Positions 37,330 to 47,310 are shown, counted from the first letter of the stretch. The stretch is 64,000 bases of DNA from Plebeiibacterium sediminum (GCF_026013605.1 NZ_JAPDPJ010000013.1:49065-113064), one strand, 5' to 3'. Made by a program: numbers and translations. Notes: generated by a model not told the origin, from the letters alone.

Positions 37330-39234
37330 ATGATGAAATATATATTCCTTATCGCAATTCTTATTATTGGAAATAACATTAAAGCAGAATCATTACAGGA
37401 TTTTTTATTCCCCAGCCCTAAAAAATTAATGATTAAAGATGGGCACCTTAACCAAATTAACGATTTTCAATACGATTCGCAGAAACTATTTGACCTGATA
37501 GAAACACTTGAAACAATAAATATTCAAGGAGAATTAAAAGAGCTTTGCTCTCCCCTACAATTTAATACTATTAGTTTTTCTGTTGATAGTTCATTACCCA
37601 ATAAACAGCAGTATATTCTTTTGATCGATTCAACAAATATTAAAATTACAGGTAAAGATGAAGCTGCTTTGTTTTATGGGAAACAAACTTTAAAGCAACT
37701 TATTGAATACGGTAAAACTACCAACAAAGCCATCCCTTGTTTAAAAATTGAAGATTGGCCCGACTTTGAAAAAAGAGGTTACATGCTTGATATTAGTCGT
37801 GATAAAGTTCCTAACATGGAAACATTGTACCATATCATAGACATTTTATCAATGTGGAAAATCAATGAATTTCAACTTTATACAGAACACACTTTTGCAT
37901 ACAAAAACCATAAAACAGTATGGGAAAAGTCCAGTCCAATGACGCCTGAAGAAATTCAAAAACTGGATACCTATTGCAAGGTTCGTTTTATTGATCTGGT
38001 TCCCAATCAAAATTCTTTTGGACACATGGAAAACTGGCTAAAGCATGATGAATATTTAGATTTAGCAGAATGTCCAACGGATTGCCAAACAATTTGGGGA
38101 ATGCGCAATCGCACCAGCCTCAATCCCACTAACCCTGGATCTTTAATTTTAATGAAAGAACTCTACGCAGAGTTACTACCCAATTTTTCAAGCCAGTATT
38201 TTAATATTGGATGTGATGAAACTGTTGAATTAGGTTCAGGATTATCAAAAGATTCTTGCGAGAAATATGGAAAGGGGAAAGTCTATCTTGATTACTTAAT
38301 TAAACTAAACAAAGAAGTAAATTCAAATGGAAGACTAGCCCAATTCTGGGGAGATATCATCCTAAATCATCCGGAATTAATACCTTCTATACCTAAAAAT
38401 ATGACGGCCATGGTTTGGGGGTATGAAAGTAATTTTCCTTTTGTTGAAAAATTACCTGAATTTCAAAAAGCAGGTTTGCAATATTATGTTTGTCCCGGAA
38501 CCTCAACCTGGCGAAGTATTATCGGAAGAAATCACGATGCATTTTTAAATCTTAAAAACGCTGCTGTGAATGGAAAAAAATTTAAGGCAAAAGGTTATTT
38601 AAACACCAACTGGGGTGATTACGGTCACTGGCAGCCTCTTTCCGTTTGTTATGCCCCTATGGCAGCAGGTTCTGCCTATTCATGGAATGTAGATTCCAAA
38701 CCTGAATTAAAAATTGAATCTGTTCTGAATCATTATATTTTTAAAGATCCAACTCAAAATACAGCAAAAGCAATTCTTCAATTAGGAGATGCTTATTTAA
38801 AATGTAAAATTCCGGAAGGTAATGCCAATGCTTTTCATTTAATGCTCAGAAGATACAAATGGACCATGAAGGGACAATATCAAACAAAGCTGTTAAAAAT
38901 TGATAATCTTAAATCATCGGAAACAGAAATCAATCATGCATTAAATCTATTGAAGCAAGCTCAGCCGACTTGTAACGATTCTGATATCATAAGGAAAGAA
39001 ATCAACCAGGCATGTAATCTGGCAAAGCATGGTATTCATCTTGGTATAGCACGCTTAAATGCTGCAAAGCAAGACACTAAAAATATCAAGGATGAAACCA
39101 AACTAACTTTAAAGCACGAATTAAAAGGTATTATTGAAGGTCATAAAAACATCTGGATATTAAGAAACAGAATTGGAGGATTAGATGCTTCTACTGAAAA
39201 AATGGAAGATTTATTAAATTATTACGATGAATAA
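37330..39234 (+). CDS. Glycoside hydrolase family 20, beta-N-acetylhexosaminidase
   Basis: A 634-residue exported enzyme: short signal peptide (to about residue 19), a GH20 N-terminal domain 2 (about 25-145) and the catalytic barrel (about 150-480), with RGYMLDISRDKVPNMETL at the barrel entry and the catalytic pair in FNIGCDETVELG (about 295-306), plus tryptophans of the sugar pocket (for example MVWGYESN, NTNWGDYGHW). The C-terminal helical part is of the kind seen in Bacteroidota GH20. It removes terminal GlcNAc/GalNAc from glycans, glycoproteins or peptidoglycan fragments. It follows the lipoprotein gene by 40 bases, so it may belong to the radical SAM unit. No SusC/D pair is near, so it is not a classical utilisation locus. 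Confidence 0.92.
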   Translation: MMKYIFLIAILIIGNNIKAESLQDFLFPSPKKLMIKDGHLNQINDFQYDSQKLFDLIETLETINIQGELKELCSPLQFNTISFSVDSSLPNKQQYILLIDSTNIKITGKDEAALFYGKQTLKQLIEYGKTTNKAIPCLKIEDWPDFEKRGYMLDISRDKVPNMETLYHIIDILSMWKINEFQLYTEHTFAYKNHKTVWEKSSPMTPEEIQKLDTYCKVRFIDLVPNQNSFGHMENWLKHDEYLDLAECPTDCQTIWGMRNRTSLNPTNPGSLILMKELYAELLPNFSSQYFNIGCDETVELGSGLSKDSCEKYGKGKVYLDYLIKLNKEVNSNGRLAQFWGDIILNHPELIPSIPKNMTAMVWGYESNFPFVEKLPEFQKAGLQYYVCPGTSTWRSIIGRNHDAFLNLKNAAVNGKKFKAKGYLNTNWGDYGHWQPLSVCYAPMAAGSAYSWNVDSKPELKIESVLNHYIFKDPTQNTAKAILQLGDAYLKCKIPEGNANAFHLMLRRYKWTMKGQYQTKLLKIDNLKSSETEINHALNLLKQAQPTCNDSDIIRKEINQACNLAKHGIHLGIARLNAAKQDTKNIKDETKLTLKHELKGIIEGHKNIWILRNRIGGLDASTEKMEDLLNYYDE

Positions 39235-39241
39235 ACTTTAT

Positions 39242-39676
39242 TTACCAATGATTTATACTTAATGCTTCAAAGGCCTTTGTGATTTCTTTGATATCCATTT
39301 TAATACCCAACCAAACCTTAGCCTCTTCTATTGAATTAAAAACATAAACGTTTCTTAGCAAACCACCTACCAAAAATCGGAATATGGAAGCCATGGCAAT
39401 TTGTTCTGTGCTTTTTACAATAATGGCATATTTGCGCTTACTTAAAGCTGGAAAATTCTTTTTAAAATGGTATGAAAACTTATACGCCATATAGGCATCT
39501 CTGGTATATTGGGCTTCTCTTAAATCTACAATAAAATTAAAATCTTCAGATAAATCACAACTATTCATTAACTCTTCCACATAACCGTTCAAAGAATCAT
39601 AACGAATTAAACCTACATGAGATATGCATATCAGTTTATCCTTGTTGTATATTTTATATGAAGACCTGTGTTCCAT
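39242..39676 (-). CDS. STAS/SpoIIAA-like protein
   Basis: A 144-residue soluble protein with alternating strands and helices resembling STAS-type domains: FNFIVDLREAQYTRD (strand and loop) and VYVFNSIEEAKVWLGI near the C-terminus, the latter typical of small Bacteroidota proteins of this kind. It may sense or relay a signal, but no partner can be named. Its stop is seven bases from that of the GH20 gene on the other strand. It has no obvious shared unit with the upstream repeat gene, because that gene has its own terminator (39701-39737). Confidence 0.6.
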   Translation of the reverse strand: MEHRSSYKIYNKDKLICISHVGLIRYDSLNGYVEELMNSCDLSEDFNFIVDLREAQYTRDAYMAYKFSYHFKKNFPALSKRKYAIIVKSTEQIAMASIFRFLVGGLLRNVYVFNSIEEAKVWLGIKMDIKEITKAFEALSINHW

Positions 39677-39700
39677 TACCTTTAAGTTAAAACAATCTCA

Positions 39701-39737
39701 ATAAAAAAACAAAAGCCCATTTAATAAAAATGAGCTT
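39701..39737 (-). terminator. Intrinsic terminator of the repeat-peptide gene
   Basis: On the minus strand AAGCTCATT (39737-39729) pairs with AATGGGCTT (39721-39713), with one G-U pair, around a seven-base loop and is followed by a T-rich tract (39712-39703). It lies 62 bases after the stop of the repeat gene. Confidence 0.75.
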
Positions 39738-39799
39738 CTATTCGATATAAGACGAGATATATCTTACATCAAAACATATTTATTTTCAGACTATTTAAA

Positions 39800-40069
39800 T
39801 TATTTTGTAACAACAATAGGGTCTTCTTCAATTAATTTAGTAACAACTATTGGATCCTCTTCAAAAAGTTTTGTAACAACGATAGGATCTTCTTCTGTAA
39901 GCTTTGTTACTACAATTGGGTCCTCCTCAAATAACTTGGTAACAACAATAGGATCTTCTTCAACTAATTTAGTAACAACGATTGGATCTTCTTCTGCAAA
40001 TACTGAAGGAGTAATGATTAACATTAATAATAGTGCTGTGATTTTTGTAAGTGTGTTAATTGCTTTCAT
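39800..40069 (-). CDS. Small secreted protein of six EEDPIVVTK repeats
   Basis: 89 residues: a signal peptide of 25 residues ending SVFA (AXA-type cleavage site), followed by six repeats of the 11-residue unit EEDPIVVTKLx; the last lacks its final two residues. The variable residue x is V, F, T, F, I in successive copies; everything else is identical. At DNA level the 33-base units differ at several third codon positions, so the peptide, not the DNA, has been conserved. The frame is closed by its own terminator and a near-consensus -7 element (GATATTTG on the minus strand, 40101-40094) lies about 25 bases before the ATG. It lies 224 bases downstream of the membrane TPR/HTH regulator, same strand. 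I know of no defined family; function unknown. Confidence 0.8.
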   Translation of the reverse strand: MKAINTLTKITALLLMLIITPSVFAEEDPIVVTKLVEEDPIVVTKLFEEDPIVVTKLTEEDPIVVTKLFEEDPIVVTKLIEEDPIVVTK

Positions 40070-40293
40070 GATATTTGTTTTTGTAGTTCACAACAAATAT
40101 CTATATGAAAACAAGCACTTTACGCTTTTTTAGCGTGACAAAAACGTGACAAAATCCATCACTCTAAGTACCAGTTAATTATTTCTAAGCCAAAATCTTA
40201 AATCTGATTAATTAATTTATTAATATTTCAAAAAAACATAAAAGCACGGCATATTTAGACCTATAACAACATAGAAATCGGACTCAAAACGGA

Positions 40294-41931
40294 CTATTTT
40301 GTCATATCTGAAATCAATCTTTCACGATAATTTTGTAAATAATCTTCAATATTACTTTCTACATTTAGTTTGGTTCTGATACGCTGTTTTGCTTTTCGAA
40401 TTGATGCTGGTTGAACATTTTGCACTTTGGCAATTACTTCCATAGGTAGTTTTAGGCACAACATAACCGCATATCTGACTTCTGTTTTTGTTAACTGAGG
40501 AAATGAGTCTGTAAACAAATTTATAGTTTCCATATAGCATGAATCAAAACTATCTACAATATCACCTGTACTGTTTATCTTACTAAATTCTTCTTTTTGT
40601 TTTTTCAGTAATTTCTTATCATGACTCAAACGATGTTCCAATAATTGTTTTTCTCCGATTCCTATAAGTAAATTATGAAACTCTTTATTTAGCTCAGCAA
40701 TCTTCGCCTTTTTATTTTTCTGATATAAATAAACATATACACCTACTGCACTAAGTATTCCGATGGTAATTACAATAACCAGATACAGCATAAACTCACT
40801 GGCTTTTTTTTCAACTTTTAATTTAACCAACTGACTTTTGATAAGGTCTATTTTATTGTTTATTTCCAAAACCTTAGCCATCCGTATTTTTTCAAAAGAC
40901 TTTGTTTCTTCTAATAACTGCTGATAGGTATTAAGATCATCATAAGCTTTTACATAGTCATTTTTAGCTATGTCTATTTTATGCAAATAGCTATAGGAAT
41001 ACAACATTCTGTGTTCTTGATTTAAGCTTTTGTATAATTCGAGCGATCTATTAAAATACACTTCTGCTGTATCAAACAACTTCTGCTTAAAATACAACAC
41101 GCCTTTAAACTGATATAATGCGGGTTTAATTAAGTCTCCTATTTTATGTTTTTCACATATATCAATAGCTAAATCACAATAATGATGAGAGTCTTTCAGG
41201 TTTCCTTTTGCATTATAACTGCTGGCTATTACTTTATAAGCACTTGCAGCTCGCAAATACAGCTTCATATCTAAATATTTAGAAGCCAGCTCATTTAACT
41301 TCTGTGGAGTTTCCTGATTAGACAGATCAAAAAGCAGCTCCATAAATTCTGCAAAAAGTTGAATTTCCAGCTCTTCAGCATCCTTTAGTATTTGAATTCC
41401 TAAACTAAACTCTTCCTTATAATCTTCTTTAAGAACTCTTTTACATCTAGCAACACCTATGTAAGCAAAACCGGCATCAACACTTGATTTTTCACCGATA
41501 GAAATTGCTTCGTAAAAATTAATTTTAGCTTGTTCATACAATCCCGAAACTTCTGCAATCTGCCCCAATAAAATTTGACTTTTTGCCAGCCATTTTGAAT
41601 TTTCAGACACAGAAAAAGATGCCATTGCCTTTTCAATACATACCAATGATGAATCCATTTCAAGATCTGAAAATAAAAGTAATGCATCTGTATAATTCAG
41701 ATAACCATCATACTTGTATATATCTCCTTCTGAAATATGTTGCTTTAAAGATTGTAAGTCATGCTTTGCTTTTTCCGGATAATAAGTACCGTTAAAATCC
41801 ATTTGGGAAAATAACTGATCTAAATCCAGCTCTGTTTTTTTAGATTGTGAAACTACATTAAAAGAAATAAGGAAACATAAAAACATCCCTATTATCCACT
41901 TAACTTTTAAGTTTGATAATATAATCATCAT
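40294..41931 (-). CDS. Membrane-bound TPR sensor with C-terminal HTH
   Basis: A 545-residue protein: signal/anchor region (SFNVVSQ end, about 29), about 320 residues of TPR-type helical repeats predicted outside the membrane (for example ALYQFKGVLYFKQKLFDTAEVYFNRSLELYK), a membrane helix at about 376-400 (LYLVIVITIGILSAVGVYVYL), a coiled-coil linker and a LuxR-like HTH at about 480-530 (PQLTKTEVRYAVMLCLKLPMEVIAKV-QNVQPASI). This layout is a known type of Bacteroidota one-component regulator that senses outside the membrane and binds DNA inside. The adjacent downstream gene encodes the repeat peptide, so that peptide may be its target or ligand; this is inferred. No RR-like phosphorylation domain is present. 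Confidence 0.85.
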   Translation of the reverse strand: MMIILSNLKVKWIIGMFLCFLISFNVVSQSKKTELDLDQLFSQMDFNGTYYPEKAKHDLQSLKQHISEGDIYKYDGYLNYTDALLLFSDLEMDSSLVCIEKAMASFSVSENSKWLAKSQILLGQIAEVSGLYEQAKINFYEAISIGEKSSVDAGFAYIGVARCKRVLKEDYKEEFSLGIQILKDAEELEIQLFAEFMELLFDLSNQETPQKLNELASKYLDMKLYLRAASAYKVIASSYNAKGNLKDSHHYCDLAIDICEKHKIGDLIKPALYQFKGVLYFKQKLFDTAEVYFNRSLELYKSLNQEHRMLYSYSYLHKIDIAKNDYVKAYDDLNTYQQLLEETKSFEKIRMAKVLEINNKIDLIKSQLVKLKVEKKASEFMLYLVIVITIGILSAVGVYVYLYQKNKKAKIAELNKEFHNLLIGIGEKQLLEHRLSHDKKLLKKQKEEFSKINSTGDIVDSFDSCYMETINLFTDSFPQLTKTEVRYAVMLCLKLPMEVIAKVQNVQPASIRKAKQRIRTKLNVESNIEDYLQNYRERLISDMTK

Positions 41932-42025
41932 AAATAACTTTCTTTATAAAGATATCACAATGATAATAAAGATAATTTATTTATAACTTATTCTATATTT
42001 AGAATGCAGGATATATGTGTAAAAA

Positions 42026-43747
42026 TCACTTTTTTGTTAATAGAGGGAGCTTTTCATTCGGAAATCTTTTGGCATATTCTTTCCAAAAGTTTTTTACTTC
42101 AAACTTCATTTCTTTATGCAAGACAAAAATACCTATCAGGTTTGGAATAGTCATAAAGGCAATTGTTATCCCGGAAAAAGTCCATATTAAGGTTGTATCC
42201 ATAAATGAGGCGACAAAAAAAGCCAGTACATAAACAACCCTGTATAGCCAAATCCCCTTGCCTCCAAAAAGAAACACAACAGCTCTATCGCCATAATACG
42301 ACCATGAAATGGCAGTTGAGAAGGCAAATAACAGCAATCCAATGGAAACAATATATTTACCAAAATCACCAAACCAGCTTTTGGTAAATGCCATTGTAGT
42401 TAAGGGAGCACTATGTAATAATGATTTTCCTTTCAGTACAATATCACTATCAGAAGTTAAATTACCATGCAAAACATTTAGTTCTCCTGTGTATAAAGAA
42501 TCTTCATCGTAAACTTTAACATATTCAGCTAATGATCTGGCATGTATTAAGGATATATCTCCCTGCATAACGCCATCCTCAACATGAATATTACCTGAAA
42601 ACAACGGAATGGTATCTTTTCCTGTTAAATGATTTGATAATAGCTTCTTGTCCGATTCAAGATGATCATTATACACGCCCTGAATAAATTGCATGTCAGC
42701 ACGTTCAAAGTCACACTGAAACTTCTGAGTCCAGACACCTGATGCCAGAAGTGTTAAACCTGTTAGAGAACAAATAACAATGGTATCAATAAAAGGTCCT
42801 AGCAAAGCCACCATACCTTCAGACACCGGATTTGTAACACGAGCTGACGAGTGTGCAATAGAAGCAGATCCCTGCCCCGCCTCATTTGAAAACAAACCTC
42901 GGTTAACACCCTGATTAAACGTAAAAGCTACTGTTGCACCTAAGAACCCGCCTACCGCTGCAGTGCCTGTAAATACATCAGCAAAAACAGCCACGATGGA
43001 TGGTAAAATATTTTCATAATTATATAAGATAACCGCTACTGCACCTATAAAATAAATGATAGCCATTGTTGGTACCAACTTAGAAGTTATGGTTACAATA
43101 CGTTTGATACCTCCAATGATAATAACTCCAAGAAGAATAGATAACACCAATCCTGTTATCATATTCGGAATATGAAAAGTAGTATTAATGGTGTCGGCAA
43201 TACTATTAATCTGAGGAAGGTTACCTGTACCGAAAGATGATAAAACCGTGGCTACCGCAAAAATAACGGCCATAACATGACCTGTTTTAATTACTTTGCC
43301 TGAAGGAAGTTTGATATCCAGTCGTTTCTTCATAAAATACATGGGACCTCCGGACATTGTTCCATCCGATGCTTTTTCCCTGTATTTTAAAGACAAAGTA
43401 ACCTCCACAAATTTTGTGGTCATACCAATCAATGCTGTTACCAACATCCAAAATAAAGCTGCAGGTCCGCCCTGGTAAAGAGCCAAAGCAACTCCTGCAA
43501 TATTTCCTGTTCCTATAGTACCTGATAATGCAGTTGCCAATGCCTGAAAATGAGAGGCATCACCTTCACCTCCTTCTGTATCCATTTTACCTCGCACCAT
43601 TCTTACGGCATACTTAAAATACCTAAATTGAGGTAAACCCAAATACAATGTAAAAAACAGACCTACGCCCAGCAAAAGATAAACAAACCATTCACTACTC
43701 CCAATATATGAGTCAATAAGTACTAAAATTTCATTTATCTCCTGCAT
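42026..43747 (-). CDS. Alanine/glycine:cation symporter (AGCS) with a large insert
   Basis: A 573-residue transporter with about eleven membrane helices of the AGCS family, importing alanine or glycine with Na+ (or H+). Family signatures are [21 protein letters not shown] (about 69-90), SGGPMYFMK (about 132-140) and [18 protein letters not shown] (about 282-299). Between SGVW (about 339) and [19 protein letters not shown] (about 471-489) there are about 107 residues, mainly hydrophilic (about 341-448), where typical homologues have only a short loop. The insert contains strand-rich sequence ([16 protein letters not shown]) and would lie outside or inside between two helices. The gene has a -7 element upstream and is a single unit. 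Confidence 0.9.
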   Translation of the reverse strand: MQEINEILVLIDSYIGSSEWFVYLLLGVGLFFTLYLGLPQFRYFKYAVRMVRGKMDTEGGEGDASHFQALATALSGTIGTGNIAGVALALYQGGPAALFWMLVTALIGMTTKFVEVTLSLKYREKASDGTMSGGPMYFMKKRLDIKLPSGKVIKTGHVMAVIFAVATVLSSFGTGNLPQINSIADTINTTFHIPNMITGLVLSILLGVIIIGGIKRIVTITSKLVPTMAIIYFIGAVAVILYNYENILPSIVAVFADVFTGTAAVGGFLGATVAFTFNQGVNRGLFSNEAGQGSASIAHSSARVTNPVSEGMVALLGPFIDTIVICSLTGLTLLASGVWTQKFQCDFERADMQFIQGVYNDHLESDKKLLSNHLTGKDTIPLFSGNIHVEDGVMQGDISLIHARSLAEYVKVYDEDSLYTGELNVLHGNLTSDSDIVLKGKSLLHSAPLTTMAFTKSWFGDFGKYIVSIGLLLFAFSTAISWSYYGDRAVVFLFGGKGIWLYRVVYVLAFFVASFMDTTLIWTFSGITIAFMTIPNLIGIFVLHKEMKFEVKNFWKEYAKRFPNEKLPLLTKK

Positions 43748-43785
43748 AAACCCTTTATTTTTTATATTAACAACTTATAAAAAGG

Positions 43786-43793
43786 CAAATATA
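43786..43793 (-). promoter_or_regulatory. -7 element of the AGCS symporter gene (TATATTTG)
   Basis: On the minus strand this reads TATATTTG, 39 bases before the ATG at 43747. No matching -33 TTG is apparent at 19-21 bases upstream. Confidence 0.4.
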
Positions 43794-43834
43794 TAATTTT
43801 TAACCCATTATTCTAATTTGATTACAAAATGAAA

Positions 43835-45961
43835 CTAGAGGCCTTTCATAGACAACTGTATTCTTTTTCGAGCCATGTCCACTTCAGTAACTCTTACTTT
43901 AACATGTTGATGTAAGCTTACAATATCATTAGGGTCACTAATAAAACGATCGGCCATTTGGGATATATGAACCAATCCATCCTGCTTAACACCCACATCC
44001 ACAAAAGCTCCAAAGTTGGTAATATTGGTAACAATACCAGGAAGCTCCATTCCTATTTTTAAATCTTCAATGGAATAAATGCTCTTATCAAACTCAAACA
44101 CTTTAATAATCTGGCGAGGATCGCGACCTGGTTTTTCCAACTCGCTTAAAATATCCTTTAATGTTGGCAAACCAATTGTATCTGTCACATAATTATCAAG
44201 CTTAATTTTATTTCTTAACTGTGCATCTGTAATCAGGTCCTGAACCTTACATCCTAAATCCTTTGCCATTTTTTCAACTACAGCATAAGATTCCGGGTGA
44301 ACAGCTGAATTATCCAATGGATTCTTTGCTTCTGTAATTCTTAAAAAACCAGCTGCCTGCTCATAGGCTTTAGCACCTAATCTTGGCACTTTCTTTAATT
44401 CGTTTCTTGAACTGAAAGCACCGTTATCTTTACGATACTCAACAATATTTTTTGCCAGCTGAGGACCCAGACCTGACACGTAAGTCAACAGGTGCATACT
44501 TGATGTATTCAAATCAACACCTACCTTATTTACACAAGACTCTACTACCTGATCCAAGGAAGATTTTAAACTACCCTGATCCACATCGTGCTGATATTGT
44601 CCTACACCAATGGATTTTGGATCAATCTTGACCAATTCTGCCAAAGGATCAATCAACCTGCGACCGATAGAAACAGCTCCACGAACAGTTACATCATATT
44701 CCGGGAATTCATCTCTGGCAACTTTACTAGCCGAATAAACTGATGCACCATCTTCACTCACTACAAACACCTGAACATCACGACTGTATTGTATATTTCG
44801 AACAAAAGACTCTGTTTCTCTCGAAGCGGTTCCATTTCCAATGGCTATTGCCTCAATTTTGTAAGCATCCACCATTGAACTGATCTTTTTTGCCGCCTGC
44901 TTGGTTTCTCGCTGAGGAGCATGAGGATAGATATTCTCATTATGCAACAAGTTACCCTGAGCATCCAAACACACCACTTTACAACCCGTTCTAAAGCCCG
45001 GGTCAATGGCCAACACTCTCTTTTGTCCCAAAGGCGACGAAAGCAATAATTGGCGCAAGTTATTTGAGAACACTTTTATGGCTTCAGCATCCGCCTTTTC
45101 TTTTGAAAGGTTGGCAAACTCAGTTTCAATAGATGGCTTTAACAATCGTTTATTGGCATCTTTCAATGCAAGCTCAACCTGTGCAGAAGCTTCTGTATTT
45201 CCTTTTACAAAATACCTTCCTAAACGATGTGTAATTTCCTCATCTTCGGGAGATATAGTGACCTTTAAAATTCCTTCCTTTTCGCCTCTGCGTATGGCCA
45301 GCAAACGATGACTCGGACATTTTTTTAAGGGTTCAGAAAACTCAAAATAATCTTTATATTTAATCCCCTCTTCCTCTTTTCCTTTTACTAAAGATGAAGT
45401 TACTATTGCGCCTCGTTCAAAAACACTACGTACAATATCGCGGGCTACACTATTCTCATTAATCCATTCAGCAATAATATCACGAGCACCTTGCAGGGCC
45501 TCATCCACATCCGCCACATCCTCGTTAATAAAATGTGATGCTTTACCCTCTACATCACGTTCATATTGCTTCATGATCACTTTTGCCAATGGCTCCAAAC
45601 CTTTTTCTTTAGCTTTAACAGCTCTTGTTTTTCTCTTTGGTTTAAATGGCAAATAAATATCTTCAAGTTCTGTGGCATTAAAAGTATTCTCAATTCTTTC
45701 TTTTAATTCCGGAGTAAGCACACCTTGCTCATCCATTGATTTCAGAATGGATTCTTTTCTTTTTATTATTTCCTGAAGTTTCTCGTATCGTTCTTTAACA
45801 GCAGCAACATTTACTTCATCCATACTACCGGTTCTTTCCTTACGGTAACGACTAATAAAAGGAACGGTAGCACCTTCATCCAATAATTCAATGGTATTAA
45901 CAACATGATTAAGCTGCAACTGCAACTCAGTGGCTATAATTTGACTTATTTGAGCAGACAT
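43835..45961 (-). CDS. tex: Tex-family RNA-binding transcription accessory protein
   Basis: About 708 residues, cytoplasmic. The order matches Tex: N-terminal helical part (ISRYRKERTGSMDEV, YLPFKPKRKTRAVKAKEKGLEPLA), the YqgF-like nuclease fold (RVLAIDPGFRTGCKVVCLD), HhH motifs (YVSGLGPQLAKNIVEYRKDNG), and a C-terminal S1 domain (about 635-705; VTNITNFGAFVDVGVKQDGL). Tex binds RNA and influences transcription and stress tolerance in other bacteria. The frame opens at 46015; the first 18 codons are not like homologues, so I begin at MSAQISQ. It lies 78 bases after the DEAD helicase gene in the same direction. The end of the S1 domain is close to the stop, without a basic tail. Confidence 0.93.
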   Translation of the reverse strand: MSAQISQIIATELQLQLNHVVNTIELLDEGATVPFISRYRKERTGSMDEVNVAAVKERYEKLQEIIKRKESILKSMDEQGVLTPELKERIENTFNATELEDIYLPFKPKRKTRAVKAKEKGLEPLAKVIMKQYERDVEGKASHFINEDVADVDEALQGARDIIAEWINENSVARDIVRSVFERGAIVTSSLVKGKEEEGIKYKDYFEFSEPLKKCPSHRLLAIRRGEKEGILKVTISPEDEEITHRLGRYFVKGNTEASAQVELALKDANKRLLKPSIETEFANLSKEKADAEAIKVFSNNLRQLLLSSPLGQKRVLAIDPGFRTGCKVVCLDAQGNLLHNENIYPHAPQRETKQAAKKISSMVDAYKIEAIAIGNGTASRETESFVRNIQYSRDVQVFVVSEDGASVYSASKVARDEFPEYDVTVRGAVSIGRRLIDPLAELVKIDPKSIGVGQYQHDVDQGSLKSSLDQVVESCVNKVGVDLNTSSMHLLTYVSGLGPQLAKNIVEYRKDNGAFSSRNELKKVPRLGAKAYEQAAGFLRITEAKNPLDNSAVHPESYAVVEKMAKDLGCKVQDLITDAQLRNKIKLDNYVTDTIGLPTLKDILSELEKPGRDPRQIIKVFEFDKSIYSIEDLKIGMELPGIVTNITNFGAFVDVGVKQDGLVHISQMADRFISDPNDIVSLHQHVKVRVTEVDMARKRIQLSMKGL

Positions 45962-46039
45962 TGGGTAATTATTAATTCTATTAAACAAAGAACCGCTCTC
46001 ATTTGCCTTTGGCATAAATAAGAACGGCTCGAAATATTT

Positions 46040-47275
46040 TTATGATTTATGATCTTTCTTTCTTTTGGGGCGAAATCCATTTGATTTCTTTTTTCGATTT
46101 TTACCGCCCTTTTTCATTTTTGCCTCCGGATTATATTCAGGACCATCTTCATATTCCGGCGGCAACGGTATTTTATAGATATTTGTTTCTATCAACTGTT
46201 CTATCTTATAAAAATCAACCTGATCTTTTTCATTCACAAAGGTAATACCGACACCAGTTGTTTTAGCTCTTGCTGTTCGTCCAATACGGTGTACATAATC
46301 CTCTGCATCATTAGGCACATCATAATTAATAACCAAATCAATTTTTTCAATATCAATTCCTCTGGCTACAATATCTGTGGCAACTAAAATTTGCACATTC
46401 CTGTTTTTGAACTCTCTAAGAACTTCTATTCGTTCATTTTGATCCAAATCGGAATGAATGGCTCTGGCATTAAAATCATTCTTTCTTAATGCTTTTACCA
46501 CATCATTTACGATGGCTTTTCGCGATACGAAAATAATGATACTCTGCAGATCCTTACCCTTTAACAAATCAACAATCAGATCATTTTTCTGATAATCATG
46601 AACAACATAAGCAGCTTGCAGAATTCCTTCTGCAGGTTTTGAAATAGCTATATTTATTTCTTCAGGATTATTCAGCAATTTTTTTGCTAAATCTCTGATC
46701 TTAGGCGGCATTGTTGCTGAGAACAATAAGTTCTGACGGTTTTCCTTTGGAAGAAAGCTTTCAATTTGCATAATATCTTCATGAAATCCCATATCAAGCA
46801 TTCTATCCGCCTCATCCAAAATAAAGTGTTTTACCGACTTAAAATCGACATAACCCATATTCAGATGCTGAATCATTCGGCCGGGAGTGGCTACAATAAT
46901 ATCAGCACCTTGTGTTAAAGCCTTTTTTTGCTGATCCCAAAGATCTTTATCATTACCTCCATAAACAGCCAGAGAAGTAACAGATAAAAAGTAACTAAAT
47001 CCTTCTATCTGCTGATCTATCTGCAAAGCCAACTCTCTTGTTGGCACCAGAATAACTGCGGATGTATTTTTTTGATTTCCATTTACCAATCGATCTAAAA
47101 CAGGAAGCAAATATGCTGCTGTTTTTCCGGTTCCGGTTTGTGCACATGCAATCAAATCAGCTCCAGATCGAATTACCGGAATGGTTTGTGCCTGAACGGG
47201 AGTTGCAGTTTCAAAACGCATCGCATCCAAACCATCCATTACTTCCGGGGTAAATCCAAATTCTTTAAATTTCAT
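46040..47275 (-). CDS. DEAD-box RNA helicase (RhlE-like)
   Basis: A 411-residue ATP-dependent RNA helicase. Motifs are Q-motif start FKEFGFTPEVMDGLDAMRFETATPVQ, motif I AQTGTGKTAAYLLP, motif II DEADRMLD, motif III SAT, and motif VI HRIGRTARA. A basic C-terminal tail (KMKKGGKNRKKKSNGF...) follows the second RecA domain and probably helps RNA binding. RhlE-type helicases act in RNA decay and ribosome assembly. The upstream region holds the 7-base repeat array; the downstream gene is Tex. No promoter element was found. Confidence 0.94.
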   Translation of the reverse strand: MKFKEFGFTPEVMDGLDAMRFETATPVQAQTIPVIRSGADLIACAQTGTGKTAAYLLPVLDRLVNGNQKNTSAVILVPTRELALQIDQQIEGFSYFLSVTSLAVYGGNDKDLWDQQKKALTQGADIIVATPGRMIQHLNMGYVDFKSVKHFILDEADRMLDMGFHEDIMQIESFLPKENRQNLLFSATMPPKIRDLAKKLLNNPEEINIAISKPAEGILQAAYVVHDYQKNDLIVDLLKGKDLQSIIIFVSRKAIVNDVVKALRKNDFNARAIHSDLDQNERIEVLREFKNRNVQILVATDIVARGIDIEKIDLVINYDVPNDAEDYVHRIGRTARAKTTGVGITFVNEKDQVDFYKIEQLIETNIYKIPLPPEYEDGPEYNPEAKMKKGGKNRKKKSNGFRPKRKKDHKS

Positions 47276-47310
47276 AAATTACTATTTAGATAAGGATATG
47301 AGATATAAGG

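Noticed and set aside
39936..40133. 65-codon frame opposite the EEDPIVVTK gene
   Set aside because: It is the mirror of the repeat units and overlaps their promoter; the minus-strand gene has a signal peptide and synonymous variation, the plus frame has neither.
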